A DNA stretch of 64,000 bases. Origin: Nostoc sp. HK-01. GTDB taxonomy: Bacteria > Cyanobacteriota > Cyanobacteriia > Cyanobacteriales > Nostocaceae. The notes under the pieces are model-generated. The model was not told the origin of the DNA. It saw only the letters and a list, made by a program, of their open reading frames with translations, and made no database searches. The stretch is taken from the NCBI GenBank assembly GCA_003990705.1, contig AP018318.1:4963501-5027500 (forward strand), written 5' to 3'. Each line of letters starts with the position of its first letter. Within the stretch, counting starts at the first letter, position 1. Of this stretch, positions 8,809 to 16,968 are shown in pieces. The translations under genes were made by a program, and so were the position numbers.

Positions 8809-8952
8809 ATATTGCACCAAAAAAAGCAGTATCCTTGACTATTATTAAAATTTTCAAGCAATTATCTCAGTTAAAAATGTGGTGTAAGTGCGATCGCTGT
8901 TTCAGCATCCCAATTTGAACTGAAAAACTGTGTATAAAATAGCGATAATCAA

Positions 8953-9210
8953 TCAAGAGCGATCGCTACATCGTGCAGGTGTCTCTAAAATATAATTTTC
9001 TTCCACACAGAGTTGACGTAATTCTGCAAAAGCGTCTGCGAAGGAAGAGACTTTTTGTTGCTGATGCCAAGCAAGGAAGGATTGAAAAAGTTTAGGTTCT
9101 ACAATTGCAGCAACTAATTTGTCCTGCTTGAAGATTAATTGAGGTTCTGACGCGATCGCATCAATTACCTCAGGCAGTTTTTGTTGTGCTTCTTCAAGTT
9201 TCCAGTTCAT
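8953..9210 (-). CDS. Phd/YefM-like antitoxin without a partner
   Basis: 85 residues. The N-terminus (MNWKLEEAQQKLPEVIDAIA, then QLIFKQDKLVAAIVEPKLFQ) matches the Phd/YefM antitoxin fold that represses its own operon and neutralises a Doc or RelE toxin. No toxin gene lies directly downstream (8809-8952 has no ORF), and the upstream neighbours are divergent. It is either an orphan regulator or the remnant of a broken module. It sits beside the ParDE-like pair, in an accessory patch. Confidence 0.75.
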   Translation of the reverse strand: MNWKLEEAQQKLPEVIDAIASEPQLIFKQDKLVAAIVEPKLFQSFLAWHQQQKVSSFADAFAELRQLCVEENYILETPARCSDRS

Positions 9211-9257
9211 TTGTTTTAAATGTTGGACTTCTGATTATAACTTAACGTAACTTTAGA

Positions 9258-9293
9258 CATCGCTTGGCATAGACCCAGATAATCTTGATTAAT
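9258..9293 (+). repeat. 36-bp direct repeat, left copy
   Basis: This sequence begins CATCGCTTGGCATAGACCC and ends CTTGATTAAT. It recurs without a mismatch at 10126-10161. The two copies bracket the ParDE-like toxin-antitoxin genes. They could be recombination scars, a duplicated target, or two copies of a dispersed element. Confidence 0.85.
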
Positions 9294-9361
9294 GTGCGAT
9301 GTCAACAATCATCTTTGCTTACCGCTTACAATGGAGTTAATCCTGACTCTGAAAAAATTCC

Positions 9362-9637
9362 ATGCAAATCTTTTTGCCCCCAGAGGTAGAAGCCCTGCTA
9401 CAACGTCAACTAAAGAGCGGTAAATATCATAATGCCGTTGACGTTATTCTTGCAGGAATAAAACTACTAGAACAGCAAGAAGAAGACATATATCAAGGAC
9501 GACTGGGAGAGCTTCAGATGGAAGCACGCATTGGATTGGAAGCGTCTCAAGAGGGTAAAGTAGTTGATGGCTCAACTGCAATGGCTCAAATCCGTGCCAA
9601 TTTGCGATCGCGCTACGGTGTCTCAGACGAAGTATGA
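9362..9637 (+). CDS. ParD/CopG-type antitoxin
   Basis: 91 residues with an N-terminal ribbon-helix-helix region (MQIFLPPEVEALLQRQLKSG, KYHNAVDVILAGIKLLEQQE) expected to bind the operon promoter, and a C-terminal part that would wrap the toxin. The stop codon overlaps the next ATG (ATGA), the usual arrangement of an antitoxin-toxin pair. The pair lies between two copies of a 36-bp direct repeat, which suggests it arrived or can leave as a unit. Confidence 0.85.
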   Translation: MQIFLPPEVEALLQRQLKSGKYHNAVDVILAGIKLLEQQEEDIYQGRLGELQMEARIGLEASQEGKVVDGSTAMAQIRANLRSRYGVSDEV

Positions 9638-9939
9638 CTTCACAATTTCGCCTCACTGAACCTGCGATTCAGGATATTGAGCAGATTGCAGATTATATTG
9701 CCAAAAAGTTTGGTTTAACTCAATCAGAGTTGTTCTTGAGTAAACTTGATGCTAAATTTAGCAAAATTGCTCAATTCCCAAAATTAGGACGACAGCGTGA
9801 TGAAATTTTACCAGGTATCCGTAGTCTTCCTATAAATAATTATCTCATCCTTTATATGCCCATAGGAAAAGATGTCGAGATTTTCCGTGTGATTAGTGGT
9901 TATCGAGATTTATCATCACTATTTCACGATGATGATTAA
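9634..9939 (+). CDS. RelE/ParE-family toxin
   Basis: 101 residues with the ParE/RelE layout: FRLTEPAIQDIEQIADYIAK at the N-terminus, FPKLGRQRDEILPGIRSLPI in the middle and IFRVISGYRDL at the end. ParE proteins poison gyrase and RelE proteins cleave mRNA; sequence alone does not decide which applies, though the helix-rich N-terminus and paired ParD-like antitoxin favour ParE. It is translationally coupled to the antitoxin by a 4-nt overlap. Confidence 0.87.
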   Translation: MTSQFRLTEPAIQDIEQIADYIAKKFGLTQSELFLSKLDAKFSKIAQFPKLGRQRDEILPGIRSLPINNYLILYMPIGKDVEIFRVISGYRDLSSLFHDDD

Positions 9940-10293
9940 AATTTTTTTTACGGTAATGACAACAAAATTCTAGAAATAAAATAACCATTATTACTCAATT
10001 ACAGATGAATGATAATGAGCGATCGCTCAAAGACTCCAGCAAGAGAGTAATCATCAGGATAAATAGTCCTGGGTTGTAGCTAAATTTTACTTGCTGCCTG
10101 TGGGTTGGCAAAGCCTTGCCGAAGGCATCGCTTGGCATAGACCCAGATAATCTTGATTAATCGCTTGCTAGTATCTCTCCATCGCTCAAAGAGTCGAGAC
10201 AGAGAATAATCAGGATTAATCATGCTGTGTTGTTGGTAAATTTTACTTAATGTGTTTTCAGCTAAATACTCAAAACAGCGAATTCAGCACTCA
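9940..10293. other. 354-bp spacer with diverged duplicated segments
   Basis: Two related segments, 10022-10092 and 10181-10248, share ATCGCTCAAAGA at the start, a TAATCA..GGAT.AAT core and TAAATTTTACTT or TAAATTTTACTT-like ends. Between them lies the right copy of the 36-bp repeat and an inverted GGCAAAGCCTTGCC motif. No gene is visible. The patch looks like stacked small dispersed elements at the edge of the toxin-antitoxin island. Confidence 0.55.
10126..10161 (+). repeat. 36-bp direct repeat, right copy
   Basis: Identical to 9258-9293 over 36 bases, 868 bp apart. It follows the ParE-like gene by 186 bp and is embedded in a spacer rich in other repeated segments. Confidence 0.85.
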
Positions 10294-12348
10294 CTACTTT
10301 AGCCGCCAAATTTTGATGGTGTTGTCACGACTACCACTGGCAAGGGTTTTGCCATCTGGGCTGATGGCGACGGAAATAACCTCGTCAGAATGCCCTTTGA
10401 GAGTGCGGATTTGCTCTCCGGTTGCCAGATTCCACAGTTTGATGGTGTTGTCACGACTACCACTGGCAAGGATGTTGCCATCTGGGCTGAAGCTGACGGA
10501 ATAAACATAGTTAGAATGCCCGGTAAGAGTGCGAATTTCTTCTCCAGTTGCGAGATTCCACAGTTTGATAGTTTTATCCTCACTACCACTGGCAAAGGTT
10601 TTGCCATCTGGGCTGATGGCGACAGACCAAATCGTGTCAGAATGCCCTTTGAGAGTGCGGATTTGCTTTCCGGTTGCCAGATTCCACAGTTTGATGGTTC
10701 CGTCGTACCGACTACCACTAGCAAGGGTTTTGCCATCTGGGCTGATGGCGACGGAATAAACCCTGTTAAAATGCCCACTAAAGGTGCGGATTTGCTCTCC
10801 GGTTGCCAAATTCCACAGTTTGATGGTTGTGTCACTACTACCACTGGCAAGGGTGTTGCCATCTGGGCTGAAGGCGACAGACATAACTATGTCAGAATGC
10901 TCTTTGAGAGTGTGGATTTGCTCTCCGGTTGCCAGATTCCACAGTTTGATCGTTTCGTCCCAACTACCACTAGCAAGGGTTTTGCCATCTGGGCTAAAGA
11001 CGACGGAAATAACCGTGTGAAAATGCCCACTGAAGGTGCGGATTTGCTCTCCTGTTGTCAGATTCCACAGTTTGATGGTTTTGTCATAACTACCACTGGC
11101 AAGGGTGTTGCCATCTGGGCTGAAGGCGACGGAATCAACTGGGTTAGAATGACCTGTGAGGGTTCTTTCTAGAAAAAAACTACTAGGAAAGCTCTCAATT
11201 GAAAATATTGGATTAGTTGGATACAAGCCATAGCGAAAATAGCCATATATTTGAGTTCCAACTATTGTAATAGCAGCACCCACCAGGAATCTTGTTCTCC
11301 AATTAGTATTTTGTCTAGATGCCTTTTGTAGCGCTACTTTTGGCTTTACTGGTGCTGGCGATATTCCAGGTTGAGGCTGATTGCGTAATGTTACAGGTAA
11401 TGATGATGGTGGTTGAGTTACATCTACTGCCTCAGTTGGCTGTACTGTTGAAAGTGATGGTAAACGTGAACTCAAATCCTGTAAAACTTCTTCAGCAGAT
11501 TGGTAACGTTGCTGATAATCTTTTTGCAGTAACTTATCAAGAATCTTCTCTAATTCGCTGCTTAGTGGTTGTTGCAAATGCTTCCGCCAAGCAGAAACCC
11601 ACCCATAACCTAGTTGTTCCGACATTCTCCCAGGGTGAATTCCACTCAGTAAGTGAAAGCAAGTTGCACCAACACTATATAAATCACTTGCTGGATAAGC
11701 TTTACCATCCTGCATTTGTTCTAATGGCGCATAACCACGGGAACCAATTATTGTTCCTGGGCTAGTGGTAACTGTCATGGTAAGTTGCTTGGAAATCCCA
11801 AAATCTATCAACACTAACTTGTTGTCAGTGCTGCGACGAATGATATTTTCTGGTTTGATATCGCGGTGAATAACTTTGTGCTGATGAACCGTTTTCAGGA
11901 TATTTAATAAATCAAGCAAAACTTCCCAGATTTTTTCTGCGTTGAAAGTTCCCTGTTGTTTTAATTCAGCTAATAAATTCTGCCCGTTGATAAACTGCTG
12001 CACTAAATACAGATTATTTTCTTCTTCAAAGTACGCCAACAGCGTAGGAATCTGCGGATGTTCTCCTAGTTGTTGCAGTCGCCTTGCTTCTTGCTCAAAT
12101 AGTTCTGTAGCTTTGTTTATTGCCGCAGTTCCCTTTACTCGCGGTGCAAATTGCTTGATCACACAATATTCATTCAGCTTGTCTAAATCTTCTGCTAAAT
12201 AGGTTTTTCCGAATCCCCCATTTCCTAGTAATTGAATTGGGCGATAGCGATTTCTAAGCACTACCAAAGGAAATCGGCAGTTAGCGCAATAGGTTGTGGA
12301 TTCAGAATGGGGTGGATTGTGGCAAGCTGGATTTAGGCAGCAAGTCAT
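10294..12348 (-). CDS. Ser/Thr protein kinase fused to a seven-repeat WD40 domain
   Basis: 684 residues. A Cys-rich N-terminus (CCLNPAC..., YCANC, 3-24) looks like a zinc ribbon. The Hanks-type kinase domain (about 34-295) has the glycine loop LGNGGFG (41-47), K65, HRD 161-163, N168 and DFG 182-184, so it should be active. A membrane segment at about 353-371 separates it from a C-terminal WD40 propeller (about 396-684) with seven TIKLWNL-type repeats, enough for a closed ring. The topology suggests a membrane kinase with the propeller on the far side or as a docking platform. The repeats are nearly identical at DNA level (126-bp units), pointing to recent amplification or gene conversion. Targets are unknown. 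Confidence 0.93.
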   Translation of the reverse strand: MTCCLNPACHNPPHSESTTYCANCRFPLVVLRNRYRPIQLLGNGGFGKTYLAEDLDKLNEYCVIKQFAPRVKGTAAINKATELFEQEARRLQQLGEHPQIPTLLAYFEEENNLYLVQQFINGQNLLAELKQQGTFNAEKIWEVLLDLLNILKTVHQHKVIHRDIKPENIIRRSTDNKLVLIDFGISKQLTMTVTTSPGTIIGSRGYAPLEQMQDGKAYPASDLYSVGATCFHLLSGIHPGRMSEQLGYGWVSAWRKHLQQPLSSELEKILDKLLQKDYQQRYQSAEEVLQDLSSRLPSLSTVQPTEAVDVTQPPSSLPVTLRNQPQPGISPAPVKPKVALQKASRQNTNWRTRFLVGAAITIVGTQIYGYFRYGLYPTNPIFSIESFPSSFFLERTLTGHSNPVDSVAFSPDGNTLASGSYDKTIKLWNLTTGEQIRTFSGHFHTVISVVFSPDGKTLASGSWDETIKLWNLATGEQIHTLKEHSDIVMSVAFSPDGNTLASGSSDTTIKLWNLATGEQIRTFSGHFNRVYSVAISPDGKTLASGSRYDGTIKLWNLATGKQIRTLKGHSDTIWSVAISPDGKTFASGSEDKTIKLWNLATGEEIRTLTGHSNYVYSVSFSPDGNILASGSRDNTIKLWNLATGEQIRTLKGHSDEVISVAISPDGKTLASGSRDNTIKIWRLK
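10297..11165 (-). repeat. Tandem 126-bp WD40-encoding repeats
   Basis: Seven 42-codon units within the kinase gene share long identical stretches such as CCACAGTTTGATGGTTTTGTC-like blocks read on the plus strand. One unit (10654-10780 area) has a 3-base expansion giving GSRYDGTIKLW. The unit length is a multiple of three and low in stops, which creates long false open frames on the opposite strand. Confidence 0.85.
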
Positions 12349-12445
12349 GACGATGCTTTTATGGGCGATTTTAGTGATTATCGCTTAAATACAACCTGCC
12401 CTGAGTAAATACCGCAAAACAATATAATTTTTAAGTTTTATCTTA

Positions 12446-13276
12446 TCAAAGGTGCGATCGCCTGACTTGCCTACTCATCCATACCGCCAAAATACTCATC
12501 AAAAATAACCCCATTACCCCCATTAAAGGATTTTGATATACTCCCGTAACCCAATCAGGCACTACACCTGTATATTTAATTAATCCACCAACATTAATAA
12601 TGTAGTAACCACCAACTAAACCTCCATGCAACCCAATAGGTAAACCTAAACGTCCCCTACGCCAACGCTTTGCCCATACCTGCGTTAACCCTAAAACTAC
12701 CAAAGCCGGGAACTGCGGCAAAGTTTGAATGATTGCCTCTAATGGTTTAATAAAATGCAAGGTAGCAAAAACAACAGCATCAGTCCATAATGCTACACGC
12801 TGGTTGTAGTCACGTTCTAGTTCATCAAGTAACCAGCCGCGAAATAATAACTCCTCGGCAAACCCCACAGCCAAGCCGACAATTACGCCTTCGATAACTA
12901 TTTTTAATAAGAAAACTTTGGGCTGTTGCCATACCAACCAGCCGAAAAGTCTTTCTATGCCAAAAAGTAGCCAAATATTAGTGAAACCTATAGCCAAACC
13001 ACGCAGTAAATCTATCCCGTTGTGTGGTGTAGTTTCTAAACCATAATGCTGCAATATCTGAGGTTGCTGGTAGACGTATTTACCCCATAGCTTCAACAGA
13101 ACGATAAATTCTACGTATAGTAAAACCATTGTCAAAATACTTACTAAGTTAGCATCACTCACTAGTAAGTAAATTGGGGCAGCTAGAGGCAACCATAGCA
13201 CCAACAGCATTAAAATAAAACAACCCAGCCGAATAGGGACAGGGCGTTGAGCTAAACGGACAAGGTTGTTTTTCAT
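12446..13276 (-). CDS. CPBP-family intramembrane glutamic protease
   Basis: 276 residues with about eight membrane segments. Motif 1 of the CPBP (Abi/CAAX protease and bacteriocin-processing) family is FAEELLFRGW with E141, E142 and R146; motif 2 contains H174 (FATLHF), and a late H (GLHGGLVGGYY) completes the set. Members cleave substrates within the membrane; in cyanobacteria their substrates are mostly unknown. It stands alone, with spacers on both sides. Confidence 0.88.
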   Translation of the reverse strand: MKNNLVRLAQRPVPIRLGCFILMLLVLWLPLAAPIYLLVSDANLVSILTMVLLYVEFIVLLKLWGKYVYQQPQILQHYGLETTPHNGIDLLRGLAIGFTNIWLLFGIERLFGWLVWQQPKVFLLKIVIEGVIVGLAVGFAEELLFRGWLLDELERDYNQRVALWTDAVVFATLHFIKPLEAIIQTLPQFPALVVLGLTQVWAKRWRRGRLGLPIGLHGGLVGGYYIINVGGLIKYTGVVPDWVTGVYQNPLMGVMGLFLMSILAVWMSRQVRRSHL

Positions 13277-13297
13277 ACTAAATATTTAAAATACCAA

Positions 13298-13398
13298 GCG
13301 ATTAGAAATCGCGGCTATACAAACAAAGTCCGCCTGCGCGGACTCATTGTTAAATCTAATCTTTTTAACCTGCGGAGACGGGCTTTGTTTTTGTAGCC
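13298..13398. repeat. Compound palindromic dispersed element
   Basis: Three nested inverted repeats: GCGATTAGAAATCGC at one end, an outer pair GGCTATACAAACAAAG / CTTTGTTTTTGTAGCC, and an inner hairpin AGTCCGCCTGCGCGGACT. The inner sequence is a familiar Nostoc intergenic repeat as I remember it. It lies between the CPBP gene start and the clpS end. Confidence 0.65.
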
Positions 13399-13420
13399 AG
13401 TTTTAGTTTTAGGCACAATA

Positions 13421-13462
13421 CAAATGACAAATGACCAATGACCAATGACCAATGACCAATGA
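13421..13462. repeat. Heptanucleotide short tandem repeat abutting clpS
   Basis: Six consecutive units, two CAAATGA then four CCAATGA. The array stops at the very base before the clpS stop codon (13463-13465), so it forms the start of the clpS 3' untranslated region. STRR type, as at 6722-6756. Confidence 0.85.
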
Positions 13463-13744
13463 CTATTCATCAGGTTCAATACTGCTGGATAAACCGTGAG
13501 TTTTCAATGTTTCACAGTAAAATTCAGCGTGTTCTAGAGCGCAGGTAATGACTAAAGCTAACCCGTTAGTATGGGCTTCCATCATGATGCTCACAGCTTG
13601 GGGCTGAGTAAGACTCGGCACGGTGGTTAATAGCGTCTGCACCACGTACTCCATCGAGTTGTAGTCGTCGTTGTGGAGCAAAACGCGATATCGAGGGGCG
13701 AGCTTGCGGGATGTGGAACTCTTCTCAATGGTTTCGACTGACAC
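13463..13744 (-). CDS. clpS: ATP-dependent Clp protease adaptor ClpS
   Basis: 93 residues with the ClpS core: RYRVLLHNDDYNSMEYVVQT and a C-terminal half with AHTNGLALVITCALEHAEFY. ClpS delivers N-degron substrates to ClpAP or, in cyanobacteria, ClpC-containing proteases; the acidic NDD residues of the substrate pocket are present. The flexible N-terminal arm (MSVETIEKSSTSRKLAP) has normal length. Cyanobacteria may have two ClpS proteins, and I cannot tell which this is. A heptamer repeat array begins at its stop codon. Confidence 0.93.
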   Translation of the reverse strand: MSVETIEKSSTSRKLAPRYRVLLHNDDYNSMEYVVQTLLTTVPSLTQPQAVSIMMEAHTNGLALVITCALEHAEFYCETLKTHGLSSSIEPDE

Positions 13745-13976
13745 GGCTCTTTGCTCTTGTTTCGATAATTTACTACAACGGAATGCCTATTGGCGATCGC
13801 TTAACAGCTTAACAGTTATTCACTTATTTTATAACATTAAATTCTAAACTCTCTCTTCGCTAAAGGTTTGTTCTTAAGACAGCCCCCATAGCGTCTATGT
13901 GAATGATAGAGTATTCTCGCAATTAAAATGAGAAAAGGTACACAATTATCTTCGCCACGGCTTTAGCTACATAATT

Positions 13977-14327
13977 ATGGATACACGCCCAGAATTTCAA
14001 CCAGGACAAATTGTGTCTTTAGAGTATGGGGACAAAAATTTGTACGCGGAAGTGATTGAAGTTGTCGTGTCTCGTCAGTTGTGTTGGGTACGTCCTTTAC
14101 TGCTGGCAAACCATACTCAAGAACCACCATTAATTACAGACTTGCGAGACGCATCTGATTTGCTTTGGCCTATCCAATTATTTCGCCCTGCTTTAGACAC
14201 AGAAGTAATTACTCTGTTGAGTCAGGTTTTAGTCAAAGAACCAAAAGGCGAACCAGACTTAATCGCTAAACAGCAACTCCATCAGTTTATTCAGCAGATG
14301 TGGCAAGGTAGAAAGTCTGAAGTCTGA
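13977..14327 (+). CDS. Conserved cyanobacterial hypothetical protein
   Basis: 116 residues starting MDTRPEFQPGQIVSLEYGDK. The first half looks like a small beta barrel (QIVSLEYGDKNLYAEVIEVV, RQLCWVRPLLL) and the second half is helical (ALDTEVITLLSQVL, LIAKQQLHQFIQQMWQG). The composition suggests a soluble protein. I recall the same kind of gene in other Nostoc genomes but know no function. The ATG at 13977 has no good ribosome site. It stands alone, convergent with the aminotransferase. Confidence 0.7.
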   Translation: MDTRPEFQPGQIVSLEYGDKNLYAEVIEVVVSRQLCWVRPLLLANHTQEPPLITDLRDASDLLWPIQLFRPALDTEVITLLSQVLVKEPKGEPDLIAKQQLHQFIQQMWQGRKSEV

Positions 14328-14368
14328 AATTTGATAGTTCCGTGTTGAATAATTTTGAGATGATTTTA

Positions 14369-14446
14369 CCTCACAGAGAAGGACACTTGCGTGGGCGGCT
14401 CTGCCGAGTTGAGCAAAGTGTCCGTCGCGCGAAGGCGCAGAGAGGT
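14369..14446. repeat. Dispersed palindromic element
   Basis: An inner inverted pair GGACACTT / AAGTGTCC (14381-14388, 14416-14423) and an outer ACCTC / GAGGT pair with Nostoc-type CACAGAGAAGG and GGCGCAGAGAGG ends. It lies between two convergent genes and may help end transcription. Confidence 0.5.
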
Positions 14447-14528
14447 TAATGAGTTAGTTTGAGATTTAAATTCATGTAGTCTTATCCTGGTTATTCAGCA
14501 ACACTGATATTTCATAATTCACACTTTT

Positions 14529-15698
14529 TTAGTAGTGAATACCAGCATCCTTCATTCGTCCAATGGCTTCTTGCATTCGCTCCTCAGAGATAGTTAAAGC
14601 TATGCGGAAGAAGCCTTCACCAGATGCACCATAACCGCTACCGGGAGCGACCATAATGCCGCATTTGTCAAGCAGCAAATTTACAAATTCCGCAGAAGTA
14701 TAACCGGAAGGAACAGGAACCCAAACGTAAAGGGTAGCTTTTGGCGGCTGAATCGGCCATCCTAAAGATTGTAAACCTTGAACAATGGTATCGCGGCGAT
14801 GTTGATAAACAGACATCAAAGTTTGCAGTTCGGCTTCTGTGGTATTGTAAGCTGCGATCGCAGCTTTTTGAATTGCCTTAAACACACCCGAATCAACGTT
14901 AGTTTTAACCTGTCTCAAACCTTGAATCCCCAGTGCATTCCCAGCTACAAAACCAACTCGCCAGCCTGTCATATTGTAAGATTTTGACAAACTGTGAAAC
15001 TCAATGGCGATATCTTTTGCGCCAGGAACTTGTAACACACTCGGCGGTTTGTAGCCGTTGTATGCCATTTCTGAGTAAGCATTGTCATGACATAGCAAGA
15101 TATTGTACTGCTTACAGAAATCTACCAATTCTGTAAAAAACTCTAGCGTTGCAACTCCCCCAGTCGGATTATTTGGGTAGTTAATCCACAAAAGCTTGGC
15201 TTTTTGGGCAATTTCTTCGGGAATCGCGTTTAAATCTGGCAAAAACTGGTTTTCTGCCTTCAGTGGCATTGTAAAAGGCACACCATCAGCAAAAATGGTA
15301 GAAGTGCGATATACCGGATAACCAGGATCGGGAATGAGTGTATAGTCTCCCGCCTCTACAAAAGCTAAGAAAGTATTATGTATTGCCTCTTTAGAACCAA
15401 TAGACGCTACAACCTCTGTATCTGGGTTTAAATCCGTTACCCCAAACCGATTTTCCATCCACTTAGCAGCCGCCTGCCGAAATTCTTGCATACCTTCGTA
15501 GGGCGGGTAATTATGGGTAGCAGCGTCATCAATTGCCTCGTGCATTACCTGGAGAATGTGTGCAGGAGTCGGTTTATCAGGGTCGCCTACTGCCATATTA
15601 ATGATGTCAACTCCCTCAGCGACGAGTTTTTCTCGTTTACGGTTAATTTCAGCAAAGAGGTAGGGAGGAATTTTTTCTAGGCGTTTAGCAAGGTGCAT
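14529..15698 (-). CDS. PLP-dependent class I aminotransferase (aspartate or LL-diaminopimelate type)
   Basis: 389 residues of fold-type I aminotransferase. The PLP lysine is K239 in SLSKSYNMTGWRVGF; N177 (NYPNNPTG), D205, Y208 and R247 occupy the expected cofactor positions, and the C-terminal carboxylate-binding Arg is in GFFRIALT. The start MHLAKRLEKIPPYLFAEI is typical of the DapL2-like group annotated as LL-diaminopimelate or aspartate aminotransferase. DapL would make LL-diaminopimelate for lysine and peptidoglycan; the alternative is a general aspartate-type enzyme. Sequence alone does not settle the substrate. It is monocistronic. Confidence 0.88.
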   Translation of the reverse strand: MHLAKRLEKIPPYLFAEINRKREKLVAEGVDIINMAVGDPDKPTPAHILQVMHEAIDDAATHNYPPYEGMQEFRQAAAKWMENRFGVTDLNPDTEVVASIGSKEAIHNTFLAFVEAGDYTLIPDPGYPVYRTSTIFADGVPFTMPLKAENQFLPDLNAIPEEIAQKAKLLWINYPNNPTGGVATLEFFTELVDFCKQYNILLCHDNAYSEMAYNGYKPPSVLQVPGAKDIAIEFHSLSKSYNMTGWRVGFVAGNALGIQGLRQVKTNVDSGVFKAIQKAAIAAYNTTEAELQTLMSVYQHRRDTIVQGLQSLGWPIQPPKATLYVWVPVPSGYTSAEFVNLLLDKCGIMVAPGSGYGASGEGFFRIALTISEERMQEAIGRMKDAGIHY

Positions 15699-15833
15699 GG
15701 CGACTTAAATATTAATGCAAACATTAATGCTGACTAGCACAGTTTACGCCACACCAAGTAACTAAACAGTAAATCTCACAGAAAAATATAGGTCATTATC
15801 AATTAACCATTGACCATTGACTAATGACAAAAA

Positions 15834-16037
15834 TTAATATCCCCAGCTAGGAACCAACTTGACTCTACCAGCATCCATTTCTGCCATTAATAATTCCAAA
15901 GCTTCATAGTCCACATCCGAGATATAACCCATTTGAGTTAATTCAGAATTGATTTCATTTTCTATCTCTGGAGTTAATTTTTTAATATCAAGAGCTTTTT
16001 CTACAAGTTGGCGAATAGCGTACTTCCTCGTTTTCAT
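15834..16037 (-). CDS. Small hypothetical protein
   Basis: 67 residues, MKTRKYAIRQLVEKALDIKK then LTPEIENEINSELTQMGYIS. It is helical, with a C-terminal AELLMAE-like stretch ending VKLVPSWGY. The shape resembles small Nostoc proteins annotated only as hypothetical. An ATG start and codon use like that of its neighbours support a real gene; I see no strong ribosome site. Function unknown. Confidence 0.6.
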   Translation of the reverse strand: MKTRKYAIRQLVEKALDIKKLTPEIENEINSELTQMGYISDVDYEALELLMAEMDAGRVKLVPSWGY

Positions 16038-16494
16038 ATTTATTAACCCATTCTAGGTAATACTAAATTATCTGGGATAGAGCTAAGTATAAATTGTGAT
16101 CTAAAAGCTTAAATTTAGTGATTTAGATCACATATATTTTGCCAAATAATTTACCTTGAACTCTATCTTATTCTCTCCAAATGAGCGTATTTAATCTCAT
16201 ACTTAGCTATAACTGATGAGGCTTAAGTATATATAAATTAAGCATTCCCAGCAAAGTTACGGATGAGCAATTTATCCTGTGGCTGTCTATGTTGATTGTT
16301 TTAGAACCGATATTAAAAAAAAGTATATATAAACACATTTTACCCTGTATTTATGACAATCTTTAAAGATATACCCTTTACCCATAAAGATTCAGCAAAG
16401 AGATGTAAGACGTATGGTCGATGTTTAAAAAAAGAGATTATGTTCAAATAAATCTCAGGTTAAAGATTTAATAACTCTAATTTAGGATGTCAAT
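16038..16494. other. 457-bp AT-rich spacer
   Basis: The spacer between the 67-residue gene and the STAS gene must carry promoters for both directions. It has runs such as TTAAAAAAAAGTATATATAAAC but no ORF or structured element I can support. Confidence 0.45.
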
Positions 16495-16827
16495 ATGCAA
16501 GCAGTGCTGGAATGCCCAAAAATTACAGTTATTCGGCCACAGGGCAAACTCAATGCCGTTAACGCATTGGAATTTGAACGAGATTTGACAGCAGCATTAA
16601 CACCAAATGATGTCTCAATCTTGCTTGTGGATTTGGCAGCAGTAGAATCATTAGACAGTGCAGGCTTAATGGCATTGGTGTCTGCACTAAAGCTGGCTCA
16701 AAACTTGGGGCAAAGTTTAAAGCTATGTTCTGTTTCTCCCGCCTTGAAAATTATCTTTGAATTAACCCAACTTGATGGGGTGTTTGAGTTTGAAGATACA
16801 ATTGATTTAGCTTTTGTTAACCCTTAA
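16495..16827 (+). CDS. STAS-domain anti-sigma factor antagonist (SpoIIAA-like)
   Basis: 110 residues forming one STAS domain. The phosphorylatable serine is S55 in VESLDSAGLMALVSALK, the standard position in SpoIIAA/RsbV proteins; an anti-sigma kinase would inactivate it by phosphorylation. No kinase or sigma factor is adjacent, so its partner is elsewhere. The C-terminus (LKLCSVSPALKIIFELTQLD) fits the family. ATG start. Confidence 0.9.
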   Translation: MQAVLECPKITVIRPQGKLNAVNALEFERDLTAALTPNDVSILLVDLAAVESLDSAGLMALVSALKLAQNLGQSLKLCSVSPALKIIFELTQLDGVFEFEDTIDLAFVNP

Positions 16828-16968
16828 GCATAACATAGAATTTATCTTTGTAGCAAAAATATTAAAGGATGTTTTCAGTTGCAAAGATAAACCTATGGTT
16901 ATACTCAATCAATGCTAAGGTTGGAGGTGATTATCTGTAAATAATAAAAGTAGCTAGAAGATAGCGCA

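Noticed and set aside
8244-8861. 205-codon minus-strand frame over the pentapeptide-repeat gene
   Set aside because: Also a repeat shadow; its product is a monotonous Lys/Ser/Ala/Pro sequence with no family resemblance.
10390-11172. Long plus-strand open frames (up to 260 codons) across the kinase-WD40 gene
   Set aside because: They are antisense shadows produced by 126-bp repeats whose length is a multiple of three and which lack stops in several frames. The minus-strand protein has clear WD40 content.
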